Below the pieces are notes generated by a model. It was given only the letters and a program-made list of their open reading frames with translations, was not told the origin of the DNA and did not search any database. From AC-37 sp045805345 (GTDB taxonomy: Bacteria > Actinomycetota > Thermoleophilia > Solirubrobacterales > Thermoleophilaceae): a stretch of DNA of 18,593 bases. Numbering within the stretch: position 1 is the stretch's first letter; each line of letters begins with the position of its first letter. Shown in pieces: positions 1 to 7,357 of the stretch. The stretch is taken from assembly GCA_045805345.1 (NCBI GenBank), contig JBJMLK010000030.1:1-18593 (forward strand), in the 5' to 3' direction. Made by a program: the position numbers and the translations under genes.

Positions 1-1
1 G

Positions 2-2224
2 ACGCGGCAGATCGGCGTCCCGCCCCCGGAGGGTGCGCCACCGGTCGAGGACTTCCCGCTGCACCGCAGCCCCCTCTCGTACCCCGAGCACCTGGCGGTC
101 TCGGGCGACGGCAAGACGCTGCTCGTGCCGCTCGGGCTGTCCGACGCCGCGGCTGTGGTCGGAACCGCGCCGGGCGCCAAGCCGCGCTACGTGAAGACCG
201 GCCACTACCCGTACGGCGCCGCAGTGCTGCCCGGCAACCAGCTCGGCCTCGTCTCCAACGAGGCCCCGGGCACGGTCTCGGTGATCAACCTGAAGACCGC
301 GGCGAAGGTCAGGGACATCCACGTGGGCAACTTCCTCTCCCACCCCGAGGCGATCCTCGTGCGCGGGAAGTGGGTGTTCGTGACCGTGACCAACCGCGAC
401 CAGGTGGCCGCGCTCGACGCGAAGACGCTCAAGGTCAAGGCCAAGCTCTCGACCAAGGTGCGGGCGGGCGTGGGCTCGTCGCCCGACGCGGTGGCGCTGA
501 ACGCCGGCAAGCACAGGCTGCTCGTGGCCGACTCGGGCGCCGACCGGTTGTCGGTGTTCGAGACCCCGCACGGCACGCAGAAGGGCTTCAGGCTCCGCGG
601 CCGGATCCCCACCGCGCGCTACCCCACCGACGTCCAGACCACGGCCGGCAAGCACCCCAAGGTCATCTGGCTCTCCGCGAAGGGACTCGGCATCGGCCCG
701 AACCCGCGCGGCCCCAACCCGTTCAACTCCTCGACGCTCGACCAGAGCGGCAAGCCGACGCAGTTCATGCCGCGGATCACCGATGGCAGCGTGGGCGCGG
801 GCGGGCTGCCGGGCAACAAGGGCCTGAAGAAGCAGACGAAGCGCGCGGACGCGCAGCTGCCGCCGGCCAACCAGGTCCACAACCCGCCCGCGGGCACGCC
901 CGTCCGCTCGAACGGCCCGATCAAGCACGTCTTCTACATCGTCCGCGAGAACCGCACCTACGACCAGGTGCTGGGCGACGACTCGCGCGGCGACAGCGCG
1001 GCCAACCTCACGCTCTTCGGGCAGAAGACCACGCCCAACATGCACGCGCTGGTCAAGCGCTTCCCGCTCGTGGACCACGTGTACGCGAACTCCGAGGCCT
1101 CGCAGCAGGGCCACCAGTGGACGAGCGCCGGGAACATCACCGACTACGAGGAGAAGAACTGGAACCAGATCTCGAACCCGTTCGGTGACTACGGGGCCCG
1201 CGGCCGGCCGCTGCAGAGCGGGCTCTACGCGATCGCCTACCCGCCCAAGGGCTACATCTTCGACCAGGCCCTACGCCAGAAGATCTCGTTCTACAACTAC
1301 GGCGAGGTCTACGCGGGGAACATCCCGATGCCGTTCGCGGACGTCTCGCTCCTCGCCGGCACGACCGACAAGGACACCACGCCCGCGATCGCCGCCGAGC
1401 GTAACCGCAAGTACCAGCGCTCAGACCTCCAGCCGGGCGTCAACGGCGGCTGCTACCCGAACGCGTTCTACACGGGCCCCGACGTGATCAGCGGGAAGTG
1501 GGCCTTCGACTCGACCCCGCCGCCGGGTGCGCCGCCGGGCTCCGAGTCGCGCGTGAAGTGCTTCCGCTCGCACTTCTCCCAGCAGCTCGCCGCCGGCAAG
1601 GTGCCGACGTTCAACTACATCACGCTGATGAACGACCACACGCGCGGGCTCGAGGCAGGCGCGTACACGCCGCGGGCGATGGTCGCCGACAACGACCTGG
1701 CGCTGGGCCAGCTCGTGGACACGATCTCGCACTCGAGCATCTGGAAGTCGAGCGCGATCTTCGTGGTCGAGGACGACTCGCAGGACGGCGCCGACCACGT
1801 GGACGCCCACCGCATCCCCGCGGCGGTGATCAGCCCGTACGCGAAGGGCGGCGCGGTGGTGCACACCCGCTACGACCAGCTCTCGGTCCTGCGCACCATG
1901 GAGCTGATGATGGGCCTGCGACCGCTGTCGCTGAACGACGCGCTGGCCACGCCGATGTACGACGCGTTCCAGGCGGCGGCCACCAACATCGCTCCGTTCG
2001 GCACGAAGCCGGCGCAGCAGAACCTGCTCGCCAAGAACCCGAAGGGCACGAAGGGCGCGAGCCAGGCCGCGAAGCTCAACTGGATGCAGATCGACGCGGT
2101 GCCGCAGCACACGCTCGACAACCAGCTCTGGAAGTCAGTCCACGGCGAGCGCTCGAAGCCGCCGGCGCCCGGCCCGAACGCGTCAGGCGAGGACGAGGCC
2201 GACGCGCTCGACGGCGGCGGCTAG
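2..2224 (+). CDS. YncE-like beta-propeller / phosphoesterase fusion protein (5' truncated)
   Basis: The frame is open from base 2 and has no start in the window, so the N-terminus lies upstream; 740 residues are visible. Roughly the first 240 residues have the short repeats of a YncE/YVTN-type beta-propeller (SNEAPGTVSVINLKT, VADSGADRLSVFE). After a Pro/Gly-rich linker, a phosphoesterase domain of the PF04185 (phospholipase C/acid phosphatase) type begins with HVFYIVRENRTYDQVLGD, with ENRTYD at about residues 316-321. Later come NYITLMNDHT, VVEDDSQDGADHVDAHR and ISPYAKGG, the expected metal-site and core motifs of the alkaline phosphatase superfamily. This two-domain arrangement is known in bacteria and such proteins are usually exported, but the signal peptide would be outside the window. 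The substrate cannot be told from sequence. It converges with the MOSC gene, 12 nt between stop codons. Confidence 0.88.
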   Translation, partial: TRQIGVPPPEGAPPVEDFPLHRSPLSYPEHLAVSGDGKTLLVPLGLSDAAAVVGTAPGAKPRYVKTGHYPYGAAVLPGNQLGLVSNEAPGTVSVINLKTAAKVRDIHVGNFLSHPEAILVRGKWVFVTVTNRDQVAALDAKTLKVKAKLSTKVRAGVGSSPDAVALNAGKHRLLVADSGADRLSVFETPHGTQKGFRLRGRIPTARYPTDVQTTAGKHPKVIWLSAKGLGIGPNPRGPNPFNSSTLDQSGKPTQFMPRITDGSVGAGGLPGNKGLKKQTKRADAQLPPANQVHNPPAGTPVRSNGPIKHVFYIVRENRTYDQVLGDDSRGDSAANLTLFGQKTTPNMHALVKRFPLVDHVYANSEASQQGHQWTSAGNITDYEEKNWNQISNPFGDYGARGRPLQSGLYAIAYPPKGYIFDQALRQKISFYNYGEVYAGNIPMPFADVSLLAGTTDKDTTPAIAAERNRKYQRSDLQPGVNGGCYPNAFYTGPDVISGKWAFDSTPPPGAPPGSESRVKCFRSHFSQQLAAGKVPTFNYITLMNDHTRGLEAGAYTPRAMVADNDLALGQLVDTISHSSIWKSSAIFVVEDDSQDGADHVDAHRIPAAVISPYAKGGAVVHTRYDQLSVLRTMELMMGLRPLSLNDALATPMYDAFQAAATNIAPFGTKPAQQNLLAKNPKGTKGASQAAKLNWMQIDAVPQHTLDNQLWKSVHGERSKPPAPGPNASGEDEADALDGGG

Positions 2225-2239
2225 CCGGCTTTCCGGCTA
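2222..2239. terminator. Perfect hairpin spanning both convergent stop codons
   Basis: TAGCCGG-CTTT-CCGGCTA forms a perfect 7-bp stem with a 4-nt loop. The left arm begins with the TAG of the phosphoesterase gene and the right arm ends with the reverse-complement TAG of the MOSC gene. No U-tract follows on either strand, so calling it a bidirectional terminator is inference; the hairpin itself is seen directly. Confidence 0.5.
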
Positions 2240-2929
2240 CTCGACCGTCACGGGATCGCCCACGGCCACGCGGCCGGGCTCGACCGGCGTGCCATAGACG
2301 CCCAGGCAGGAGTCGCGCTCCTGCGCAACGGCACGGAGGACCGCCGGATCGCGCTCGCTCGTGGCCGGGTCGACGGTGATGACGGCGCAGCGCGGATCGA
2401 GCAGGTCCACGCGCATCCGCATCGCGCCGACGCGCAGCACGCGGCCGACGCAGGCGTCCTCGGCGAACGCCTCGGCCTCCACGAGCAGGTTGGGCCGGAA
2501 GCGGCGCGGGTCGAGCGGCCTTCCCACCAGCTCACCCACCGCGGCCACGCTCCCCGTCGCGATCAGCGAGAGCGGCAGCGCGTCGAACACGCCGCGGCCC
2601 TGCTTGATCACTCGCGCGCCGTGCCCCAGGTCGGCGGCCAGCGCCGGGTCGACCACGTCGAGCTCCTCGCCCGCCGGCGTCCGGACGAGCGTCGGCGAGT
2701 CGTCGGGCCGGCTCGGGTCGGCGAAGCGCGGCTGGTAGCTGCCCATGTCGGAGCGCTCGCGGATCGTGAGCCACGGGAAGCCGCTGCGCTCCACGCCCTC
2801 GCGCACGAACGCCCAGCGCCTGTCCCCCGCCACCCCGAACCACGACACCTCGGCCTCCTCGAGGCGCTCGCCGGCCATCGACTTCACCGGGTAGCGCCAC
2901 AGCTCCGCGACGCGCCCCAGGATCGGCAT
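2237..2929 (-). CDS. MOSC domain-containing protein
   Basis: The protein has 230 residues. It opens with the MOSC N-terminal beta-barrel signature (GRVAELWRYPVKSMAGERLE, then GVAGDRRWAFV). The MOSC domain follows: LSLIATGSVAAVGELVGRPLD, RRFRPNLLVEA, and the conserved cysteine in DPRCAVITVDP near residue 180. MOSC proteins handle sulfur or molybdenum-cofactor sulfur, as in MoCo sulfurase C-termini and the YcbX/YiiM N-hydroxylated-compound reductases; the substrate here is unknown. The reading frame stays open far upstream into the divergent gene, but the ATG at 2929 is preferred: the MOSC_N homology starts there and a -10-like TAGAGT ends 7 nt before it with no ribosome binding site, which suggests a leaderless mRNA. 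Confidence 0.85.
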   Translation of the reverse strand: MPILGRVAELWRYPVKSMAGERLEEAEVSWFGVAGDRRWAFVREGVERSGFPWLTIRERSDMGSYQPRFADPSRPDDSPTLVRTPAGEELDVVDPALAADLGHGARVIKQGRGVFDALPLSLIATGSVAAVGELVGRPLDPRRFRPNLLVEAEAFAEDACVGRVLRVGAMRMRVDLLDPRCAVITVDPATSERDPAVLRAVAQERDSCLGVYGTPVEPGRVAVGDPVTVE

Positions 2930-2936
2930 CGCGACG

Positions 2937-2942
2937 ACTCTA
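2937..2942 (-). promoter_or_regulatory. -10 box for a leaderless MOSC mRNA
   Basis: On the minus strand TAGAGT (TANNNT type) is followed by 7 nt and then the ATG at 2929. No Shine-Dalgarno sequence precedes the ATG. This spacing would put the transcription start at or next to the A of the start codon. A -35 element is not obvious. Confidence 0.4.
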
Positions 2943-2953
2943 ACGACCGCCGC

Positions 2954-2959
2954 TAGCGT
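2954..2959 (+). promoter_or_regulatory. -10 box for a leaderless secreted-protein mRNA
   Basis: TAGCGT is followed by 6 nt and the ATG at 2966, again without a ribosome binding site. It lies back to back with the MOSC -10 box, 11 nt away, so the two divergent promoters would compete for the same DNA, and each -35 region would lie inside the other gene's 5' coding end. Confidence 0.38.
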
Positions 2960-2965
2960 GTGAGG

Positions 2966-5410
2966 ATGCGAAGGAGGATCGCCGGACTCGCCCTCCTCGC
3001 GTCGGCTACGGCGCTCGCGGCAGGGGCCGCGGCACCGGCTGCCGGCGCCGAGGCGACGCCGAAGTTGGTGGTGGCCAAGGCCATCCCGTTCCCGGTGGCG
3101 GCCGCGGGCGGGAATGCGTACCTGAGGGTGGTCGTGACCAACTTCGGCGATGCGCCATCCCCGGCGGGGCGGGTGAGGGTCGCCGTCCTGAGGCCCGGCA
3201 GCAAGCCACTGCCACTGAAGGTGACCGGGGCCGACTTTCCCGCGCGCGACCCGGGCAAGTCGAGGACGGTGCTGGCTACGGCGCGGCTGCCGGCCGCCGC
3301 GGCCGCCGGCACGAGGGTCCGGCTGAGGGTCTGCGCGCGGACGCGCTGCGCGGGCGCCGGCGAGGTGATCTTGGCCGGGCCGAGCAGCCTGCAGCTGATC
3401 GACACGGCGGAGTCGACCGGCGCCCTGTTCGCCGGACCTGCAGCGCTGGCACGGATGCGGGACGCGTGGAGCGACCCGAACCTGCGCCGCGAGCTCCGCG
3501 CCGGGGGCCGCAGCCCGGACGACCACGCCGCCGTGGTGGAGGCGGCCGCGGCGTTCCCGCTCCTGTCGCAGGCCGACCAGGCGCAGCTCCTGCCGTACTT
3601 CCTCCCGAAGGTCGTGCGCGACTCGCTTCCGGTCCCCGCGCGCGCGGCGGTCGCGGCCGACCCGTGCGTGGCGATCGCCCAGGTGTGGAAGCAGAAGCTG
3701 GCCGGGCTGCACGCGCTCGCCGCCGCCGGCGGCAAGGTGAGGGTCTGGTACCCCGTGGGGCACGCGGCCGGCGCGCGGCGGTACGCGAACGCGTTCGACG
3801 ACGCCTGGCCGAAGCTGACGCAGGTGCTCGGGGCGCCGCGCGTGGCGCGCGGCGGATGCCTCCCGGTCAACGGCCGCCTGAACGTGTTCCTGGAGCCGGC
3901 CACCGGCTACGCGAAGCCCGCGGCGGCCGTGACCGTCCCCGTGCCGGTGCGCGAGCGCGGCGCGTGGAAGGTGCGCTGCACGCGCACACCGACCTTCATC
4001 GCGATCGAGGACGGCGCGCCGCGGTCGGTCGTGCCGCACGAGCTGATGCACGCGATCCAGTTCTCGTACAAGTACGTCTCCTGCCGCGACCTGATCCCGC
4101 TGCAGAACCGCTGGTGGGACGAGGGGAGCGCGACCTGGGCGAGCGACTTCGTCTATCCCCACGACAACTGGGAGCACCGCTACGACCGCGCGTTCACGGC
4201 CACCACGCCGGTCTGGGCCGAGAGCTATGCCGCGTGGCCGTTCTGGTGGTTCCTGACGAAGGCGAACGGCCCGGCCGTGATGAGGGACGTGCTCGAGCGG
4301 CTCGACACCGCGCCCGTGCGGGCGGCCGTGGACGCCGAGATCCCGGGCGGCTACGCCGAGCAGTTCCCGGCGTACCTGCGCTGGCTGCGCAACGCGTCGC
4401 CGGTCGGCGAGCCGGGCTTCCCCGTGCAGCGATCGTTCGCCGGGCTCGCCGCGCTATCGCTCAAGCCGCGCGTCGACGTCGACCGCACGCTGTCGCTCGC
4501 GGGCGCCCCCGAGCGGACCTTCGTCGCGCGCGTGATCGACCCGGCGGACGCGCACTACTGCTCGCCGAGTGACGTGATCGGCGCGTTCACGGCCACCTGC
4601 GAGGCGGTCGACGGCCACCTCGCGCCGCAGATGCGCGTGTACCAGCACTTCACGATCGCCGATCCGAGCCTGCGCGAGCTGAGGTTCGAGAACGGGATCG
4701 CGGGCAAGCCCGGCGAGCACGTGGAGGCGTGGTTGAAGCTGGCCGACGGAACGTGGCGCACCGCCGACTGGAGCGCCGACTCCACGGCCCTCTGCCGCGA
4801 CCTGCCGGCACAGGACGTGAGCGAGCTCTGGGTGGTGGAGACGAACGTCGGCACGGGCGGCGACGGCTTCCCCGCGCTCGCGCTCCGCAACCGCCTGCGC
4901 GGAAGCGACCACTGCTCGCTCACGAGCTTCGCGGGAGAGTTCGCGGGCACCACTCAGGTGGTGGCGGACGCCCAGGACACGACCACCGGCTTCCACGGGA
5001 CGCTGCGGCTCGACCCGGCTGACTCCGAGACGGACTGGCGCATCGGGCCGAGCTCGCTGTCGGTCGACTCGATGAGCGGAACGCTGGACGGGTGCGCGGC
5101 GTCGGTCGACCCGACGAGCTTCACGATGCCGACCCTGGCGCAGACCGGTTCGGTCATGCAGCTCTCCGACGGTGCGTACTCGCTGCTCGCCGGCGCTCCG
5201 CCGGACTCGGAGCTGTCCGTTCACCTGACCGGGGCCGACCCCGGATGCTCCGACGGCACGTTCGCGCTCACGCGGTTCATCCAGGACATCGCGCGATCGG
5301 AGGCGCCGGTGGCCCCCGGACCCGACGGCACGATCACGGGCAGCGCGACGCTGTCGCCCGCCGACGGCGTGACCGAGCAGCTCACCTGGAGCCTCGCGCC
5401 CGTGCCGTGA
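2966..5410 (+). CDS. Secreted HExxH metallopeptidase-like protein
   Basis: The protein has 814 residues from the ATG at 2966; an in-frame GTG at 2960 would add two. An Arg-rich start plus a long Ala/Leu stretch ending in AAGA|EA is a Sec signal peptide. Residues about 33-135 resemble a CARDB-type adhesion/Ig-like domain (LRVVVTNFGDAPSPAGRVRV). The central part contains HELMH (residues 358-362) within VVPHELMHAIQFSYKY, then WWDEGSATW, whose Glu386 sits 24 residues after the last His. This is the zinc-site arrangement of gluzincin-like peptidases. The C-terminal 400 residues are beta-rich with scattered cysteines, fitting an extracellular binding module. No named peptidase family can be assigned. 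Its stop codon lies within a palindrome shared with the convergent VOC gene. Confidence 0.8.
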   Translation: MRRRIAGLALLASATALAAGAAAPAAGAEATPKLVVAKAIPFPVAAAGGNAYLRVVVTNFGDAPSPAGRVRVAVLRPGSKPLPLKVTGADFPARDPGKSRTVLATARLPAAAAAGTRVRLRVCARTRCAGAGEVILAGPSSLQLIDTAESTGALFAGPAALARMRDAWSDPNLRRELRAGGRSPDDHAAVVEAAAAFPLLSQADQAQLLPYFLPKVVRDSLPVPARAAVAADPCVAIAQVWKQKLAGLHALAAAGGKVRVWYPVGHAAGARRYANAFDDAWPKLTQVLGAPRVARGGCLPVNGRLNVFLEPATGYAKPAAAVTVPVPVRERGAWKVRCTRTPTFIAIEDGAPRSVVPHELMHAIQFSYKYVSCRDLIPLQNRWWDEGSATWASDFVYPHDNWEHRYDRAFTATTPVWAESYAAWPFWWFLTKANGPAVMRDVLERLDTAPVRAAVDAEIPGGYAEQFPAYLRWLRNASPVGEPGFPVQRSFAGLAALSLKPRVDVDRTLSLAGAPERTFVARVIDPADAHYCSPSDVIGAFTATCEAVDGHLAPQMRVYQHFTIADPSLRELRFENGIAGKPGEHVEAWLKLADGTWRTADWSADSTALCRDLPAQDVSELWVVETNVGTGGDGFPALALRNRLRGSDHCSLTSFAGEFAGTTQVVADAQDTTTGFHGTLRLDPADSETDWRIGPSSLSVDSMSGTLDGCAASVDPTSFTMPTLAQTGSVMQLSDGAYSLLAGAPPDSELSVHLTGADPGCSDGTFALTRFIQDIARSEAPVAPGPDGTITGSATLSPADGVTEQLTWSLAPVP

Positions 5411-5419
5411 GCCGGCTCA
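5408..5419. repeat. 12-bp palindrome containing both convergent stop codons
   Basis: TGAGCCGGCTCA is a perfect palindrome. Its first three bases are the TGA of the upstream plus-strand gene and its last three are the complement of the TGA of the minus-strand VOC gene, leaving 6 nt between stops. It repeats the design seen at 2222-2239 with the same GCCGG core. As RNA it would fold only weakly. Confidence 0.5.
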
Positions 5420-5824
5420 GGCGTCTGGCACGCGCGGCGCGTAGCGGTGGTGCAGCATGAGCGCGTTGCCGTCCGGGTCCTCGAAGAAGGCCATGTGGCA
5501 GACACCGGTGTCGAACACGTCCGGCCGGGCGAACGTCACGCCCCGCGACTCGAGCTCGGCCATGCTTGCCGCGACGTCGTCCACGTGCAGCGCCACGTGG
5601 TTGGCGTTGGGGCGGAACTCCCCGATCCCCATCTTCTCGGGGTTTACCACGCTCAGCGTGACCGTGCCGGTCTCGAACTCCGCGAAGTTGCGCTCCGGCT
5701 TGTACACCGAGCGCCGCAGACCGAGCGTGGTTCCGTAGAACTCGACCGCGCGCTCCAGGTCGCGCGTCGGCACCGACAGGAAGTCCACGCCGGTGACGAT
5801 CGTGGGTGAGGCGGTGGCGCTCAT
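5417..5824 (-). CDS. VOC (glyoxalase/dioxygenase-fold) family protein
   Basis: The protein has 135 residues, a normal length for a one-module VOC protein. It starts with VTGVDFLSVPTRDLERAVEFYGTTLGL, the typical first beta-alpha unit. It continues with ANHVALHVDDVAASMAELESRGV and ends with the C-terminal signature MAFFEDPDGNALMLHHRYAP. The His in NHVALHVDD and the acidic/His region near the end are candidate metal ligands. It follows the small secreted-protein gene on the same strand after a 12-nt gap, so the two may be cotranscribed. Substrate unknown. Confidence 0.82.
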   Translation of the reverse strand: MSATASPTIVTGVDFLSVPTRDLERAVEFYGTTLGLRRSVYKPERNFAEFETGTVTLSVVNPEKMGIGEFRPNANHVALHVDDVAASMAELESRGVTFARPDVFDTGVCHMAFFEDPDGNALMLHHRYAPRVPDA

Positions 5825-5836
5825 GGCCGCCGGACT

Positions 5837-6388
5837 CTACGGCACGTTCTTGCCGGGCTCGTTCTTCCCGGCCGTGGCGAGCCAGCTCACGCAGTCGCCC
5901 TGGTTGAGGAAGCCGAGCGCGGGATAGCTCAGGTAGCCGCCGCCCATGCACTCGACCTTGCCGTCGGGCGCCGTCGGGCAGCCGACCAGCGCGAAGTCGA
6001 GCGAGCTTGTGGCGCCGGCGAAGTTGGCCGTCTCGTGGACCGTGGTGCCGACGAGCGGGGCGTAGGCCGGGTTGCGGAGGTCGAGCGTGAACGTGGCCGT
6101 GTGGTAGATGCCCTCGTCGTTGGTGGTCGCCTGGAGGGAGACGACGTCGCCGTTCGCGAAGGTGAACGTCGTGGTGCCGGGCGTGTTCTGCGGGAAGCTC
6201 GTGCCGAAGCCGTTGATCTGGAGCAGGAACCCGCCCGCCGAGGCCACGCACACCTGCGAGCTGCCGACCGAGGGCGGGCTCTCGACGGCCGAAGCGGTGG
6301 GCGCGGCTGCGGCAGCCACGGCGGCGATCGTCAGGGCGGCGAGGACGACGAGAGTGGGAAGGCGGTCACGGCAGCGAGTCGCACGCAT
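5837..6388 (-). CDS. Small secreted protein of unknown function
   Basis: The protein has 183 residues starting at the ATG at 6388, preceded by a good ribosome site (GGAGAA) about 7 nt upstream. The N-terminus MRATRCRDRLPTL plus a long hydrophobic Ala/Val stretch ending TASA|VES is a Sec signal peptide. The mature part of about 145 residues is rich in Thr, Asn and Gly with alternating beta-type segments (TTTFTFANGDVVSLQATT) and four cysteines (QVC, VGC, VEC, GDC), enough for two disulfides after export. No family is recognised. The frame stays open upstream, but that extension has neither a signal peptide nor a ribosome site. Confidence 0.7.
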   Translation of the reverse strand: MRATRCRDRLPTLVVLAALTIAAVAAAAAPTASAVESPPSVGSSQVCVASAGGFLLQINGFGTSFPQNTPGTTTFTFANGDVVSLQATTNDEGIYHTATFTLDLRNPAYAPLVGTTVHETANFAGATSSLDFALVGCPTAPDGKVECMGGGYLSYPALGFLNQGDCVSWLATAGKNEPGKNVP

Positions 6389-6547
6389 GCGGGTTCTCCA
6401 GTGGGAGGGAACGTATGGGGAGGGTGAGCCAGACCCCCTGCACGACCAACGTACGCCCGCACTGGAATTACCGCCAGCGCTTGGGCGCATAAACCCCTGA
6501 ACCGGGGGGCGCACCCTCATTTCGGGGAGTCGGTGGCACCGGCGTGA

Positions 6548-6565
6548 TAACTTCACATAGATGAA
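6548..6565 (+). promoter_or_regulatory. arsR leaderless promoter and probable ArsR operator
   Basis: TAACTT (6548-6553) lies 7 nt before the arsR ATG, and there is no Shine-Dalgarno sequence, which suggests leaderless transcription. The inverted repeat TTCA-N6-TGAA (6552-6555 and 6562-6565) overlaps the -10 box and the start codon, where an autorepressing ArsR dimer would be expected to bind. The arms are short, so the operator role is inference. Confidence 0.4.
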
Positions 6566-6887
6566 CGTCGATACGTTGAAGAGCGCCTGCTGCACGCCGC
6601 GGATCGCCGGACACGTGGACGCGGAGCGGGCGGAGTCGGTGGCCGGCGTGGCCCGGCTGCTGGCCGATCCCATCCGCGTCCAGGTGCTCGACGTGCTGCG
6701 CGGCCACCACGAGGCCGTCTGCCAGTGCGAGCTGCAACCGCTGTTCGACGTGTCGCAGCCCACGCTCAGCCACCACCTGCGGAAGCTGGAGGAGGCGGGC
6801 GCCGTGTCGGTCGAGCGGCGCGGGCGCTGGGCGTACTACTCGCTGGAGTCCGACCCCCTGGAGGTACTGAACGCATGGCTGTCCTGA
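6561..6887 (+). CDS. arsR: ArsR/SmtB family metalloregulator, arsenic type
   Basis: The protein has 108 residues with a winged-helix ArsR fold: RLLADPIRVQVLDVLRG, the recognition helix SQPTLSHHLRKLEEAG (residues 65-80), and the wing VERRGRWAYYSLE. Cys54 and Cys56 in AVCQCEL match the alpha3 Cys-x-Cys inducer site of arsenite-sensing ArsR proteins. An extra Cys10-Cys11 pair near the N-terminus could supply further thiol ligands. ArsR repressors release DNA when As(III) or related thiophilic metalloids bind. The 3' end overlaps the next gene by 13 nt, so the three genes form one operon. Cadmium or antimony sensing cannot be excluded from sequence. Confidence 0.9.
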   Translation: MNVDTLKSACCTPRIAGHVDAERAESVAGVARLLADPIRVQVLDVLRGHHEAVCQCELQPLFDVSQPTLSHHLRKLEEAGAVSVERRGRWAYYSLESDPLEVLNAWLS

Positions 6888-7357
6888 GACCGCACCTGGC
6901 GCTGACCGTCACCGACGTGGAGCGCGCGATCCCGTTCTACGAGGCCCTGTTCGGGGTCACGCCCGAGAAGGTGCGGCCCGGCTACGCCAAGTTCACGGTC
7001 ACCGAGCCGGCGATCAACTTCACGCTCACCCAGGGCGAGCGCGCGGGGCTCGGCGCCTTCAACCACGCCGGCATCCAGGTCGCGACCACGCGGGACGTGC
7101 TCGCGGCGAAGGAGCGCTTGGTGGAGGCGGGGCTCGCCGCGTTCGACGAGATGGACACGACCTGCTGCTACGCGCGCCAGGACAAGGTCTGGGTGCGCGA
7201 CCCGGACGGCACGCCGTGGGAGGTCTTCGTCACGCACGCCGATACGGCGGAGGCCGGGGCGGGCGGCCTGGCAGCCGCCGAGGACGAGTCCTGCGGCTGC
7301 GGCTCGGGCGAGGGGGCGAGCGCCTGCTGCTCCGAGGTCGCCGCCTGCTGCGCGTGA
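6875..7357 (+). CDS. arsI: ArsI/CadI family VOC dioxygenase
   Basis: The protein has 160 residues. The VOC fold is clear: LALTVTDVERAIPFYEALFGV, KVRPGYAKF, FNHAGIQV, TTCCYARQDKVWVRDPDG and PWEVF. The metal triad of the family maps to His7, His64 and Glu116. The vicinal Cys97-Cys98 in TTCCYA is the trivalent-arsenical binding pair of ArsI, an Fe(II) dioxygenase that cleaves the carbon-arsenic bond of methylarsonous acid or aromatic arsenicals. The close relative CadI is cadmium-induced. The C-terminal 25 residues carry six more cysteines (140, 142, 151, 152, 158, 159), a likely metal(loid)-binding tail. The gene overlaps arsR, and its TGA overlaps the next ATG (TGATG). ArsI versus CadI activity is not resolved by sequence. 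Confidence 0.9.
   Translation: MAVLRPHLALTVTDVERAIPFYEALFGVTPEKVRPGYAKFTVTEPAINFTLTQGERAGLGAFNHAGIQVATTRDVLAAKERLVEAGLAAFDEMDTTCCYARQDKVWVRDPDGTPWEVFVTHADTAEAGAGGLAAAEDESCGCGSGEGASACCSEVAACCA

Noticed and set aside
2930..4177. A 646-residue minus-strand protein extending the MOSC gene upstream
   Set aside because: The extra 416 residues are Arg/Ala/Gly-rich antisense of the secreted HExxH gene, with no domain; MOSC_N homology starts at the ATG at 2929.
5825..5839. A separate leaderless promoter (TAGAGT) for the VOC gene
   Set aside because: The TAG is the upstream gene's stop codon, the spacing to ATG is 9 nt, and the 12-nt gap is better explained by cotranscription.
6389..6763. N-terminal extension of the small secreted protein
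   Set aside because: It would bury the clear signal peptide 125 residues inside and ignores the GGAGAA ribosome site before 6388; the extension is antisense to arsR.
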